From contig NC_010602.1 in the NCBI RefSeq assembly GCF_000017685.1, forward strand, positions 868,001-932,000: a stretch of DNA of 64,000 nt, written 5' to 3'. The notes below the pieces were generated by a model. That model searched no databases. It was given only the letters and a program-made list of their open reading frames with translations, and was not told the origin of the DNA. Position numbers and translations under genes: made by a program. This DNA is from Leptospira biflexa serovar Patoc strain 'Patoc 1 (Paris)' (GTDB lineage Bacteria > Spirochaetota > Leptospiria > Leptospirales > Leptospiraceae). Below, one piece after another: positions 1 through 8,803 of this stretch; the first letter of the stretch is position 1; each line of letters opens with the position of its first letter.

Positions 1-1463
1 CTGCCGAAGAAATCGCCCAATTATTACCAAATCATGTGACAATGGGCTGTTCAGGATTCACTCCTGCCGGATATCCAAAACTGATCCCCCAAGCCTTTGC
101 CAATCGTATTGAAACTGAAAAAAAATCTGGCAAAACTTTTTCTATCAATCTTTACGCTGGTGCCTCCACTGGAGAAGAGTTAGATGGTGTTCTCGCGAAA
201 ACGGGAGCACTTAAATTAAGAATTCCTTACCAATCCAATTCATATTTACGAAACTTAATCAACCAAGGGGAAACGGATTTTATTGATATGCACCTTTCCC
301 ATGTCGTCAAATACATCGAACATGGAATTTTACCAAAAATTGATGTTGCCATTGTGGAAGCAATTGATGTGACCAACGATGGAAAAATTTATTTGTCTAC
401 ATCCTCTGGAATGAGTGCCACATATATCAAAAATGCAGAATCCGTTTATATCGAGTTAACCGACACGCATCCTCTGGAACTTAAGAACTACCATGATATT
501 TATTTACCAAGCCATCATTCCAAAGGTGGGCCGATTCCCATCATCAATCCACAGGATCGAATTGGGGAATCTTATGTACAAGTCCCACCTGAAAAAATAA
601 AAGGAATTGTTCGATCAAGTAAACCAGATGCCGCAACCGTATTTAAAACTCCTGATTCTGATTGCCAAAACATTGCAGCCCATGTCTTAGAATTCATCCA
701 ACATGAAATCAAAATGGGAAGGATTCCAAAAGAATACCTACCTTTTCAAAATGGGGTGGGTAACATCGCAAATGCTGTGCTTGCGAGTATGGCAAAAGAT
801 CCAAAATTCCACGCCATTCAAATGTATACTGAAGTGGTGCAAGATTCCGTATTTGATTTGATTGATGCTGGCAAATTAGAGATTGCATCTACATCAGCTC
901 TCACCTTTTCCGAGTTAGGTTTGAAACGATTTCATGAGAATATATCTGCTTGGAAGTCAAAATTTGTGATCCGACCTCAAGAGATTTCGAATCATCCAGA
1001 AGTGATCCGTCGAATGGGTCTGATTGCCATGAATACAGCGATTGAAATCGATATTTATGGAAATGTAAACTCCACTCATGTGATGGGTACATCGATGATG
1101 AATGGAATTGGAGGATCAGGAGATTTTACACGGAATTCCCATCTTAGTATTTTTATGACACCTTCTCTTGCCAAGGATGGAAACATATCTGCCATTGTTC
1201 CGATGGTTTCCCATACAGATCATAATGAACATTCAACGATGATTTTTGTTACCGAAAATGGATTGGCAGATTTAAGAGGATGCCCACCCAAAAAACGTGC
1301 AGAACTGATCATAGAAAAATGTGCTCACCCAATCTACAGAGACAAACTTCGCTCTTATTATGAAACTGCACTCAAAGTTTCCAAAGGCAAACACACTCCG
1401 CATGATTTAGAAAATGCATTGTCTTGGCATGTGAAGTTTTTAAAGACAGGAAGTATGAAGTGA
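1..1463 (+). CDS. Acetyl-CoA hydrolase/transferase family CoA-transferase (acetate/succinate type), 5' end cut by window
   Basis: The reading frame is open from base 3, so the real start lies upstream of the window and the first Met (base 36) is internal. The protein would move CoA between acyl groups (acetate, succinate or 4-hydroxybutyrate) in the cytoplasm. The N-terminal stretch SGFTPAGYPK is the family's entry motif, YTEVVQD carries the probable catalytic Glu (codon 831-833) that forms the glutamyl-CoA thioester, and GGSGDFTRNS near the C-terminus is typical of succinyl-CoA:acetate CoA-transferases (AarC/Cat1 group). Its stop overlaps the next gene by four bases (GTGA), so the two are probably co-transcribed. 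The family is secure; the exact acyl substrates are inferred. Confidence 0.85.
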   Translation, partial: AEEIAQLLPNHVTMGCSGFTPAGYPKLIPQAFANRIETEKKSGKTFSINLYAGASTGEELDGVLAKTGALKLRIPYQSNSYLRNLINQGETDFIDMHLSHVVKYIEHGILPKIDVAIVEAIDVTNDGKIYLSTSSGMSATYIKNAESVYIELTDTHPLELKNYHDIYLPSHHSKGGPIPIINPQDRIGESYVQVPPEKIKGIVRSSKPDAATVFKTPDSDCQNIAAHVLEFIQHEIKMGRIPKEYLPFQNGVGNIANAVLASMAKDPKFHAIQMYTEVVQDSVFDLIDAGKLEIASTSALTFSELGLKRFHENISAWKSKFVIRPQEISNHPEVIRRMGLIAMNTAIEIDIYGNVNSTHVMGTSMMNGIGGSGDFTRNSHLSIFMTPSLAKDGNISAIVPMVSHTDHNEHSTMIFVTENGLADLRGCPPKKRAELIIEKCAHPIYRDKLRSYYETALKVSKGKHTPHDLENALSWHVKFLKTGSMK

Positions 1464-2713
1464 TTGCTATTGTCGGATCAGGAATCACGGGACTCACTGC
1501 GGCTTGGGCCCTCAATAAATTTTGTGAAGTTTCTTTATATGAGAAACATTCAGATGTTGGAATGGCTGCATTTGGAGCCAAACAAATGATAGGCGGAAAT
1601 GAAGTGGAATTTGATATCCCTTTTCGTACGATCAAAAGAGATTATTATCCTACATTGTTTCAGGTTTATGACAGAGCTGACATTCAGACAAAAGTTGTGG
1701 ATTATTCGTTTCGAGTGGATTCAAGCGATCAATCTGTGTTTGGTTTTTTTTCCAAAAATATTTTTGGTCACCACTTTGGATTTCCAACAGCAGATGTATT
1801 TTTGTCAAAAAAAGGGAGAAACATATTCTCAGATTTACTTAAGTTTTATACAAATGCAAAAACGGATTGGAAAAACGAAAACCCAAACATCACCATTTTA
1901 GATTTTTTAAAAAAATACAATTATTCTCACGAATTTATTTTTGAGTTTTTGTTACCTACCTTTGCTTTGGTAAACACTTGCAAAACAGATACTGTCGCAC
2001 TGTATCCTGCCGAAACGATTATTGGTTATCACTCCAGAGGGTATTCCTATACTCCACAAGAAACAGCCAAATTTGGTACAAGGGACATTGTGAATCGTTT
2101 GACGGGTGAGTTGAAACATCTCCATCTGAATGCCAATATCCAAAAAATTTATAAAAAAGGTTCAAAAACCATCATTCAATTTGAATCGGAAGAAAAAGAA
2201 TTTGAACACGTAATCCTCTCCACACAGGCTAATCAGGCTCAAAATTTATTAGGAAATGGATTTGAATCCGAAAAAGAAATTTTAAATGAATTTCGTTACG
2301 AAGCAAGTGATGTTGTATTACATACCGACCCAAGTTATTTTAAAAATCCAACGGTATCCCTTGTGTTCAACATTCGTGATGGTTACGACAAACCGGAAGT
2401 CACATTGGATTTAGGTCGAATCATCCCCGAGTTAAAAGGAAAAAAAGTATTCCAAACTTGGAACCCTCACAAACTCCCAGAAAAGAATCAAATTTTGAAA
2501 TTAGCCAAGTTTGAAAGGCCAGTGATGGATGAAAGGACGGCAAAAGCAATTCAAAGAATCTCTTCCTTACACGCTGATCCAAATTGTAAACTTTGGTTAT
2601 GTGGTTCTTATTCTTTGTATGGAATTCCTTTATTAGAAGCTGGTGCCAAGTCAGCCTTACAAGTGACATCTCAAATTTTAAAACAATCCATTGATGAAAT
2701 CATCAAAACCTAG
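1460..2713 (+). CDS. FAD/NAD(P)-binding amine-oxidase-like oxidoreductase
   Basis: Flavoprotein of the predicted NAD/FAD-binding group related to amine oxidases (COG2907-like). The N-terminus has the Rossmann dinucleotide motif IVGSGITGLTAAWAL followed by an acidic residue about 20 residues on (YEKH), and the C-terminus has a typical closing FAD segment (LWLCGSYSLYGIPLLEAGAKSA). I chose GTG at 1460, which overlaps the upstream stop by four bases and has AGGAAG about seven bases upstream; a TTG at 1424 would only add 12 residues that read over the preceding gene. In other bacteria COG2907 genes sit beside cyclopropane-fatty-acid-synthase-like methyltransferases; here a SAM methyltransferase is the convergent neighbour. 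Substrate unknown. Confidence 0.75.
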   Translation: MIAIVGSGITGLTAAWALNKFCEVSLYEKHSDVGMAAFGAKQMIGGNEVEFDIPFRTIKRDYYPTLFQVYDRADIQTKVVDYSFRVDSSDQSVFGFFSKNIFGHHFGFPTADVFLSKKGRNIFSDLLKFYTNAKTDWKNENPNITILDFLKKYNYSHEFIFEFLLPTFALVNTCKTDTVALYPAETIIGYHSRGYSYTPQETAKFGTRDIVNRLTGELKHLHLNANIQKIYKKGSKTIIQFESEEKEFEHVILSTQANQAQNLLGNGFESEKEILNEFRYEASDVVLHTDPSYFKNPTVSLVFNIRDGYDKPEVTLDLGRIIPELKGKKVFQTWNPHKLPEKNQILKLAKFERPVMDERTAKAIQRISSLHADPNCKLWLCGSYSLYGIPLLEAGAKSALQVTSQILKQSIDEIIKT

Positions 2714-3483
2714 AGAGAAACTGAATTTGGTTTGATCACAACATAATAGTGATATTGCAAACCTAACGAACGAGTGATGATCCTTAAGAGGGATCCAAAT
2801 GTTTGGAGGGAAAACTGCATCTTCTTTGAATTTTGAATGAATCCATCGATCACTGGGTTGGTCCAATTTTGGTTTTTTTCTATCACAAAACCAATGTCTT
2901 CTAAGTCATTCATTGTATCCTCTACCATCTTGACTTGGTCCTTTGGAATGAAGAATAATTTTAAGATCGAACGGAAAGGGGACTTTATTTTTTGTTTCGA
3001 TTGGAATAAATTAAAAACAAGTTTGCCTCCTGGTTGTAACACTCGAAAAGATTCACGGTAAAACTCTTTCGTATTTTCAAAATGGTAGGCCGCATCGACT
3101 GAAAAAACAAAATCATATTGATTTGGCGGAAGGATTTTCATGGTTTCCCAACTTCCTTCTAAAAATGGGTCTACCAATACTTGATTTTCGATAAAGAGTT
3201 GTTTGGCGAAGTTAGATTGTTCTCCAACTAAATTGATGGCAGATATTTGTTTGGGTGAAAAATGATGGCTCCAATACAAAATGCTTCCCCCAAGGCCTGA
3301 ACCAACTTCTAAAATCGAAGCATTTTTTCTGAGCCGACAGTGTTTGGCAAATTCAATCAAAAAATGAATCCCCGCCTCCTGATACTCAGTGACTCCAGAC
3401 CAATGACCAAAATTGGAAACATAATAGGGTGGGACTTGTGAAAGTTCTGTAACGGGGGATTTAGAAAATGGGAAGGGTGTCAT
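2710..3483 (-). CDS. SAM-dependent methyltransferase (class I)
   Basis: A 257-residue cytoplasmic methyltransferase. Motif I is ILEVGSGLGGSILYWS (SAM binding), with the acidic loop and FSVDAAYHFENTKEFYRESFRVLQPGGKLVF forming motifs post-I to III of class I (sterol/coclaurine/ubiquinone-type) methyltransferases. The C-terminal part (LEDIGFVIEKNQNWT) resembles small-molecule methyltransferases. I chose ATG at 3481-3483; the longer frame would read through the divergent regulator gene. The 3' end overlaps the convergent oxidoreductase by four bases. The substrate cannot be deduced. Confidence 0.75.
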   Translation of the reverse strand: MTPFPFSKSPVTELSQVPPYYVSNFGHWSGVTEYQEAGIHFLIEFAKHCRLRKNASILEVGSGLGGSILYWSHHFSPKQISAINLVGEQSNFAKQLFIENQVLVDPFLEGSWETMKILPPNQYDFVFSVDAAYHFENTKEFYRESFRVLQPGGKLVFNLFQSKQKIKSPFRSILKLFFIPKDQVKMVEDTMNDLEDIGFVIEKNQNWTNPVIDGFIQNSKKMQFSLQTFGSLLRIITRSLGLQYHYYVVIKPNSVSL

Positions 3484-3503
3484 TTTTTTTCTTGCATCTT
3501 TTG

Positions 3504-3521
3504 TATACCCTGCTGGGTATA
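3504..3521. promoter_or_regulatory. Palindromic operator candidate for the CsoR-family regulator (site 1)
   Basis: TATACCC-TGCT-GGGTATA forms a perfect inverted repeat with 7-bp arms and a 4-nt spacer, lying between the methyltransferase and the regulator and ending just before the regulator's AGGA ribosome site. CCC-N4-GGG dyads flanked by A/T are typical of CsoR/CstR family operators. A second copy of the same geometry lies at 3836-3859. Confidence 0.6.
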
Positions 3522-3526
3522 TAGGA

Positions 3527-3793
3527 ATGAGCCTTTCCGAAAACCAAACCAAACTCATCCACCGCATCAATCGTATCCAGGGCCAGTTGGAAGCGATCAA
3601 AAATTCCATTGTTGCGGAAGAACAAGACTGTGAAAAAGCAATCCTACTCCTAAAAGCGGCCCACCAAGCCATGAAAAAGTTCGGAGAAGCTTACATCCAT
3701 GAATATATGGATACTTGCTTCAAAGAAAAGAAGTCCACTCAAAACATCGAAACCGATGTTAAAAAAGCCATTTCCGCAGCATTTTCCCTCTAA
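3527..3793 (+). CDS. CsoR/RcnR/CstR-family metal- or sulfur-sensing repressor
   Basis: An 88-residue all-helical regulator of the DUF156 family. RINRIQGQLEAIKNSI is the family's helix-1 signature. Copper-sensing CsoR proteins use Cys-His-Cys; here the aligned positions are Cys35, Tyr60 and Cys64, so the His ligand is missing and only the two cysteines, spaced as in CstR persulfide sensors, remain. This points (inference) to reactive-sulfur or thiol sensing rather than copper. The gene lies between two matching palindromes (3504-3521, 3836-3859), suggesting autoregulation and control of the DUF2892-TolC-RND operon just downstream. Confidence 0.85.
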   Translation: MSLSENQTKLIHRINRIQGQLEAIKNSIVAEEQDCEKAILLLKAAHQAMKKFGEAYIHEYMDTCFKEKKSTQNIETDVKKAISAAFSL

Positions 3794-3835
3794 AACCAAT
3801 CCTCCCTCTCAAACATCTCGATAAAAAATACTTGC

Positions 3836-3859
3836 CATATATACCCCCATGGGTATATA
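3836..3859. promoter_or_regulatory. Palindromic operator candidate (site 2) in front of the efflux operon
   Basis: ATATATACCC and GGGTATATAT form perfect 10-bp arms around a 4-nt spacer (CCAT), the same core and spacing as site 1. A weaker half-match (GGGGGTAT) follows at 3882-3889. The position upstream of the DUF2892 gene suggests repression of the efflux operon by the adjacent CsoR-like protein. Confidence 0.65.
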
Positions 3860-3893
3860 TGGAGATAGACTATATACTATAGGGGGTATGGTA

Positions 3894-4118
3894 ATGTTCT
3901 TAGCATCAACAAAAACATGGTATTTGGAGCGATTGGTTTTTCTCATCGCTGGAATCTTTAGTTTGGTAGGGGTCACACTTGGAGCCTATGTTTCTTCCTG
4001 GTGGTTTCTATTGAACTTACTTGTCGGTATCAACCTAGTTGTGTTTTCCACATTTGGGTTTTGTCCGATGGCGATCCTTTTAAACAAACTTGGTGCAACA
4101 CCAAAGGTTAGGGACTAG
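3894..4118 (+). CDS. DUF2892 (YgaP-like) small inner-membrane protein
   Basis: A 74-residue protein with two predicted transmembrane helices and the family's C-terminal signature GFCPMAILLNKLG. DUF2892 domains are often fused to or encoded beside rhodaneses and other sulfur-handling proteins. The start is set at ATG 3894 because GGGGG at 3882-3886 sits seven bases upstream; an earlier in-frame ATG at 3849 lies inside the operator palindrome and is unlikely to be used. Only four bases separate its stop from the TolC-like gene, so it is probably the first gene of the efflux operon. Confidence 0.7.
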   Translation: MFLASTKTWYLERLVFLIAGIFSLVGVTLGAYVSSWWFLLNLLVGINLVVFSTFGFCPMAILLNKLGATPKVRD

Positions 4119-4122
4119 TTCA

Positions 4123-5535
4123 ATGAAATATTTCATCAGCTTTTTACTTCTTGTCACACCAGTTTATCTTTCTGCGGAAGGAGTAGGTTTTAATGAACTT
4201 TGGAAAAGAATCGAAGAAAATTCATCAGCAAGAAAATCCAAATATTTGGAGTGGAAAGCTGGTGAAATTGCAAAGGACAGATCCGACAAACACTGGTTAC
4301 CTAGGGTTTATGCCGATCTTAGAACCTTTCAAACAAACGATCCCACACTCAACTTTATGGGGAAACTCAGTCAAAGGAGTGCAACCGATGCCGATTTTTC
4401 GACTGCTTCCACTCGTTATCGTCCCGGAAACTTTTTAGATTCGAATAATCAACCTTATACGACACTCAATTCTGACACGATGAATCTTTTTGCGAAAGAT
4501 ACATTAAATTATCCAGGAAGTCATCAGTATTCCAGAGGAACTCTTGGAATGGATCTACCACTCTACGAAGGTGGGTCTAGTAAAACATTCGCAGCAATGA
4601 ATGAAAAAAGAAGTACTGGATTAAAATTTGAATGGTTAGCCATTCGCGATCGGGAATTTGCACAAGCAGGTTTCTACTACCGCGCCATCCAAAGTTTAAC
4701 AGATTATCAGAAGAGACTCGAACAAATTAAAAAGATCGAACGTCGATTCCAATCGAATTATTCATTGGGTAACAAAGGTAACCCTGTTGGGTATGCAGGA
4801 TACCTTGCCCTAAAATCGATTCAAAACCAAATCGCAGTTTTAGAGAAACAATCACAATTACAAATCAACGATTATAAAGAAACGTTATACGTATTGTCCG
4901 ATGTTCCATCGACTGATTTGGAAATTGTAGAATCGGATCTAAATTCTTTTTTAGATACATATTTCAAAAGACCCGTTGGATATGAAAGATCCAACCAAAT
5001 GAATGCACAGATTAAGTATGCAGAAGGTGAAAAACTGAAAGCAGAAATGGAGATGGCAAAATTTCTACCAAAAGTTGGTGCTTACTCGGAAGCATATGGT
5101 TACCAAGGAAGTCGCAACATTTCGAATGCCTACCAAGCAGGTGTGTATTTACAAATGAATCTTTACAATCCTAAAGATATGGGAGTCGTAGAAGAATCTA
5201 AATTAAATGCAGAAGCCGCTCTTAAAAAAATAGAAGAGAAAACTAAAGAAGAAGAAGCACATGTGAAGTCACTGATTCAAAAAGAAATCTCTTTGAAAGA
5301 AAGTTTGGAGCTTATAAAAGAAACTGTGAAATTTCAAGAAGAACAAGTAACAAATATGCAACGGTTATTCCAAAGTGGAGCCATCAACGCCATTCAATTT
5401 GCAGAAACACTCAACAAATCTTTAGAATTATCACGCGTATTAATGGAAACTGAAATTACACTTTTACAAGTGAGAACAGAAGCATCGATATTTTCAAAAA
5501 AGGAAGACACAAATGAAGCCACTGGAAGAAATTAG
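4123..5535 (+). CDS. TolC-family outer-membrane efflux protein
   Basis: A 470-residue exported protein starting MKYFISFLLLVTPVYLSA (signal peptide, cleavage probably after SA). The mature part consists of two long helical repeats, with coiled-coil-like stretches such as NAEAALKKIEEKTKEEEAHVKSL, and ends with ALxxGAI-type repeats (LFQSGAINAIQFAETLNKSLELSRVL) typical of the outer-membrane efflux protein domain. It would form the outer-membrane duct for the RND pump encoded next, with which it overlaps by 23 bases. The longer upstream frame from 4090 lacks a signal and overlaps the preceding gene, so ATG 4123 is chosen. Confidence 0.8.
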   Translation: MKYFISFLLLVTPVYLSAEGVGFNELWKRIEENSSARKSKYLEWKAGEIAKDRSDKHWLPRVYADLRTFQTNDPTLNFMGKLSQRSATDADFSTASTRYRPGNFLDSNNQPYTTLNSDTMNLFAKDTLNYPGSHQYSRGTLGMDLPLYEGGSSKTFAAMNEKRSTGLKFEWLAIRDREFAQAGFYYRAIQSLTDYQKRLEQIKKIERRFQSNYSLGNKGNPVGYAGYLALKSIQNQIAVLEKQSQLQINDYKETLYVLSDVPSTDLEIVESDLNSFLDTYFKRPVGYERSNQMNAQIKYAEGEKLKAEMEMAKFLPKVGAYSEAYGYQGSRNISNAYQAGVYLQMNLYNPKDMGVVEESKLNAEAALKKIEEKTKEEEAHVKSLIQKEISLKESLELIKETVKFQEEQVTNMQRLFQSGAINAIQFAETLNKSLELSRVLMETEITLLQVRTEASIFSKKEDTNEATGRN

Positions 5536-8500
5536 AGCAGGATTTGCAGGGCGACTTGCAGAAACATTTTTACATTCAAGGTTAACGCCTGTAATTGCAA
5601 TCGCCAGTTTGGTGCTTGGTTTATTTGCAGTGTATTTAACTCCCAAAGAAGAGGAACCTCAGATCTCTGTTCCCATGATTGACATCCAAATCCCAAGCCC
5701 TGGATTTTCGCCTGAAGAAACAGAAAGAAAAGTAACAGAGCCTGTCGAAAGAGCAGTTTGGGGTCTTGAAGGTGTGGAATACATTTATAGCACAAGCAAA
5801 TGGCATGGGAGTTATATCACGGTTCGGTTTAAGGTTGGAGAACCCATTGAACCGTCTCTTGTCAAAATCCATCACAAACTGATGGAGGCTAAAACTGTCC
5901 TACCTAAGAATACATTGCCGCCCATTGTAAAATCATTCTCAATTGATGATGTTCCTTTCCTTGCTCTAAGTTTTAGTTCTGAAACACTCAATGATTATGA
6001 ACTAAGACAAAAAGTGGCACCACTTGCAAGAGAATTGTCTTCCACTCCGGATTTGGCAAGTGTACAAATGTTAGGTGGATTAAAGAAAACAGTTCGTGTC
6101 AAAGTAGATCCTGATCTACTGAGTCGATATGGTGTAACATCCATTGAAGTGGCGGAAAGTTTAAAACATAACGATGCTCTGATCCCTGCCGGTAAAAATT
6201 GGTCTTCGGAATCTGTCCTCGATATGGAAGTTGGTGGTGTATTAAAAAATATTGCAGATGTGAAATCGCTCCCTGTGGCACAACGTGGGGGTAGGGTGGT
6301 TCGCATCCAAGATTTAGCGAAGGTAGAAGAAGGACCAGAAGAACGAACAAGGTCATCTCTTCTTTTTGACAAATCCCTCGGAGAATCCAAACGAAATGCT
6401 GTGACCATCGTTTTTGCCAAACGAAAAGGGACAAATGTGGTCAATCTTTCCAAGGATTTGATTGAAAGAGCGGAACTCTTTCAAAAAGACCTACCAAAAG
6501 AAATTAGTTTCAGCATCATTCGTGACTATGGAAGCACAGCAGAAGACAAATCGCATGAACTCATTGAACATTTGCTCATTGCCACCATCTCTGTGACTGT
6601 TCTCATCGCCCTTTGGATGGGTTGGCGATCGGCCCTTGTTGTTGCCATTGCTATCCCTGTCACCTTAGCTCTCACACTTGCGATCTATTATTTCCTTGGT
6701 TACACACTCAACCGTGTGACTCTCTTTGCTTTGATTTTTTCCATAGGAATTCTTGTGGATGATGCCATTGTAGTGGTAGAAAACATCGAAAGGCATTTGG
6801 AAGAAAATCCGAAACTAGGGATCATACGTGCCACTTTAATTGCCGTATCCGAAGTGGGAAATCCAACCATCCTTGCTACCTTTACTGTGATTGCAGCCAT
6901 TCTACCCATGGCATTTGTGCGAGGCCTTATGGGACCTTATATGAAACCAATCCCAGTGGGAGCAAGCCTTGCGATGATTTTATCTCTCATCGTTGCCTTT
7001 GTGATCACTCCTTGGGCATCTGTAAGATTGTTAAAAGAACCAAACCAACATTCAGGAACAGAAGTAGGTCACAAAGTATCCAAACTAGACCAACTTTATA
7101 TTAAGTTCACCAACTGGTTGTTAGGTACAAAGAAGAATGCAAGTGTATTTGGTGCCATCACCATCGGACTCCTTGTTGCTTCTATGGCCTTTGTTGCCTT
7201 CAAGTGGGTAAAAGTAAAAATGTTACCGTTTGATAATAAAGAAGAGTTCCAAGTGCTCATCGACTATGAACCAAGAACCACCTTGGCACAAAGTATGTCA
7301 CAAACAGAGCTATTAGCAAAACTCCTATTACAAAATCCGAATGTGGAAAAAATCCAAATCTTCGGTGGAGAAGCGGCTCCCTTTTCTTTTTCGGGAATGG
7401 TGAAACATTCCTTTCTTCGAAATTTGGATTCCATGAATGACTTACAAATCATTTTAAAGAATAAAAATGATCGGAAAGTTTCAAGCCATGAAATCATCGA
7501 ATCTCTTCGTGGTGAAATCAAAACCTTCGGGGAAACTCATCATGCCGTCACAAAGGTATTAGAAATTCCACCGGGTCCTCCTGTGATGGCAACCATGGTG
7601 GCAGAAGTGTATGGTCCAACTGCTTCCGAACGAAAGAAAGTCGCAGAAGAGATCTACCAAATCTTCAAGGAAGAACCAAGTGTGGTTGATTTGGATACTT
7701 CGCTTCGTAACGGAAGGCCGAAGATGGTCTACCCAATTGATTTTGATAAGTCAGGCCTTTTTGGAATCAAAACTTCAGCCCTTGCTTACACTGGATCCAT
7801 ACTTTTTTCGGAATCTCCTCTTGTGAGTTTGGCAACAGCAAAAGAACCAGAAGAAGTTTCCATTTCCCTTTCCATCAAACAAAATGTTCGTAGCTCCAAA
7901 TCTCCTTTTCAAAACCAAAACATCATGTCAATGGAGTCGGGAGTGGTGTCCTCCGAACGTGTGTTAGGAACTCCCTACCTCGAAGAAGATAGGGCACTCT
8001 TTCGAAAGAATCTAAAACCAGTCAATTATGTGATGAGCGAACTTTCTGGAGAAGAAGAAGCGCCAGTGTATGGAATGTTAAAACTGGCACCAAAAATTCA
8101 GTATGAAACCCAAACCGCGGATGTTCCTTGGAATACAACAAAACCCGTGATCAAATGGGATGGGGAATGGTTCATCACCTATGAGGTGTTCCGCGACTTA
8201 GGAGGAGCCTTTGCCGTGGTGATCCTACTCATTTATGTATTGGTGCTCGGTTGGTTCAAAAGTTACACTGTGCCCCTCATCATCATGGCACCAATTCCTA
8301 TTTCCCTCATCGGGATTTTACCTGGACATTGGGTGATGGGAGCCTATTTCACGGCAACATCCATGATTGGGTTCATTGCAGGTGCTGGGATCATCGTTCG
8401 TAACTCCATCATCCTTGTGGATTTCATTGAAGGGGAAATCAAAAAAGGAGTCGAATTGAAGGAAGCTGTAGTCCATGCAGGTGTGGTAAGGTTTCGCCCC

Positions 8501-8689
8501 ATGTTACTCACAGCGTCCGCAGTTGTGGTTGGTTCCTTTGTAATGTTATTTGACCCAATATTCCAAGGTCTTGCCATCTCACTGATGTTTGGTGAAATTG
8601 CAGCGACAGTGCTCAGTCGATTTGCAGTGCCAGTGTTGTATTACTGGTTTATTGGAAGGTCTAGACAAGGTGTGATCAAACACGGATAA
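5513..8689 (+). CDS. RND-family efflux transporter, HAE-like (AcrB/MdtB type)
   Basis: A 1058-residue inner-membrane pump with the duplicated 1 + 5-helix topology of RND transporters and two large periplasmic loops. TM4 carries the paired aspartates of proton-driven hydrophobe/amphiphile pumps (ILVDDAIVVVEN), rather than the single D of heavy-metal pumps. The TM10 position that is Lys in AcrB is Arg here (AGIIVRNSIILVDF). ATG 5513 has AGGAAG upstream inside the TolC gene. The usual periplasmic adaptor (HlyD/AcrA type) is absent from the operon; either a distant adaptor is used or the pump works differently. The substrate is unknown. Confidence 0.88.
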   Translation: MKPLEEIRAGFAGRLAETFLHSRLTPVIAIASLVLGLFAVYLTPKEEEPQISVPMIDIQIPSPGFSPEETERKVTEPVERAVWGLEGVEYIYSTSKWHGSYITVRFKVGEPIEPSLVKIHHKLMEAKTVLPKNTLPPIVKSFSIDDVPFLALSFSSETLNDYELRQKVAPLARELSSTPDLASVQMLGGLKKTVRVKVDPDLLSRYGVTSIEVAESLKHNDALIPAGKNWSSESVLDMEVGGVLKNIADVKSLPVAQRGGRVVRIQDLAKVEEGPEERTRSSLLFDKSLGESKRNAVTIVFAKRKGTNVVNLSKDLIERAELFQKDLPKEISFSIIRDYGSTAEDKSHELIEHLLIATISVTVLIALWMGWRSALVVAIAIPVTLALTLAIYYFLGYTLNRVTLFALIFSIGILVDDAIVVVENIERHLEENPKLGIIRATLIAVSEVGNPTILATFTVIAAILPMAFVRGLMGPYMKPIPVGASLAMILSLIVAFVITPWASVRLLKEPNQHSGTEVGHKVSKLDQLYIKFTNWLLGTKKNASVFGAITIGLLVASMAFVAFKWVKVKMLPFDNKEEFQVLIDYEPRTTLAQSMSQTELLAKLLLQNPNVEKIQIFGGEAAPFSFSGMVKHSFLRNLDSMNDLQIILKNKNDRKVSSHEIIESLRGEIKTFGETHHAVTKVLEIPPGPPVMATMVAEVYGPTASERKKVAEEIYQIFKEEPSVVDLDTSLRNGRPKMVYPIDFDKSGLFGIKTSALAYTGSILFSESPLVSLATAKEPEEVSISLSIKQNVRSSKSPFQNQNIMSMESGVVSSERVLGTPYLEEDRALFRKNLKPVNYVMSELSGEEEAPVYGMLKLAPKIQYETQTADVPWNTTKPVIKWDGEWFITYEVFRDLGGAFAVVILLIYVLVLGWFKSYTVPLIIMAPIPISLIGILPGHWVMGAYFTATSMIGFIAGAGIIVRNSIILVDFIEGEIKKGVELKEAVVHAGVVRFRPMLLTASAVVVGSFVMLFDPIFQGLAISLMFGEIAATVLSRFAVPVLYYWFIGRSRQGVIKHG

Positions 8690-8721
8690 ACAAAACAATA
8701 TCAAGAGATTTCCGCAGGAAA

Positions 8722-8749
8722 CAAAAAAAGCTGAAGGTTTCCCTTCAGC
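8722..8749 (-). terminator. Rho-independent terminator for hydrolase 1
   Basis: GCTGAAGG / CCTTCAGC stem (8730-8749) with a 4-nt loop. On the minus strand the stem is followed by seven or more T residues (the A-run at 8722-8729), so it ends transcripts of the minus-strand gene that stops at 8804. Confidence 0.7.
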
Positions 8750-8760
8750 TTCTCAAATGA

Positions 8761-8795
8761 AAACCCATCTACCAAAAGTAGTTGGGTTTTTTTAA
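8761..8795. terminator. Bidirectional terminator between RND pump and hydrolase 1
   Basis: AAACCCA (8762-8768) and TGGGTTT (8784-8790) plus an inner CTAC/GTAG pair make a hairpin followed by T7 on the plus strand and by TTTT on the minus strand. It can stop both the efflux operon and the convergent hydrolase gene. Confidence 0.65.
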
Positions 8796-8803
8796 ACCTA
8801 CTC

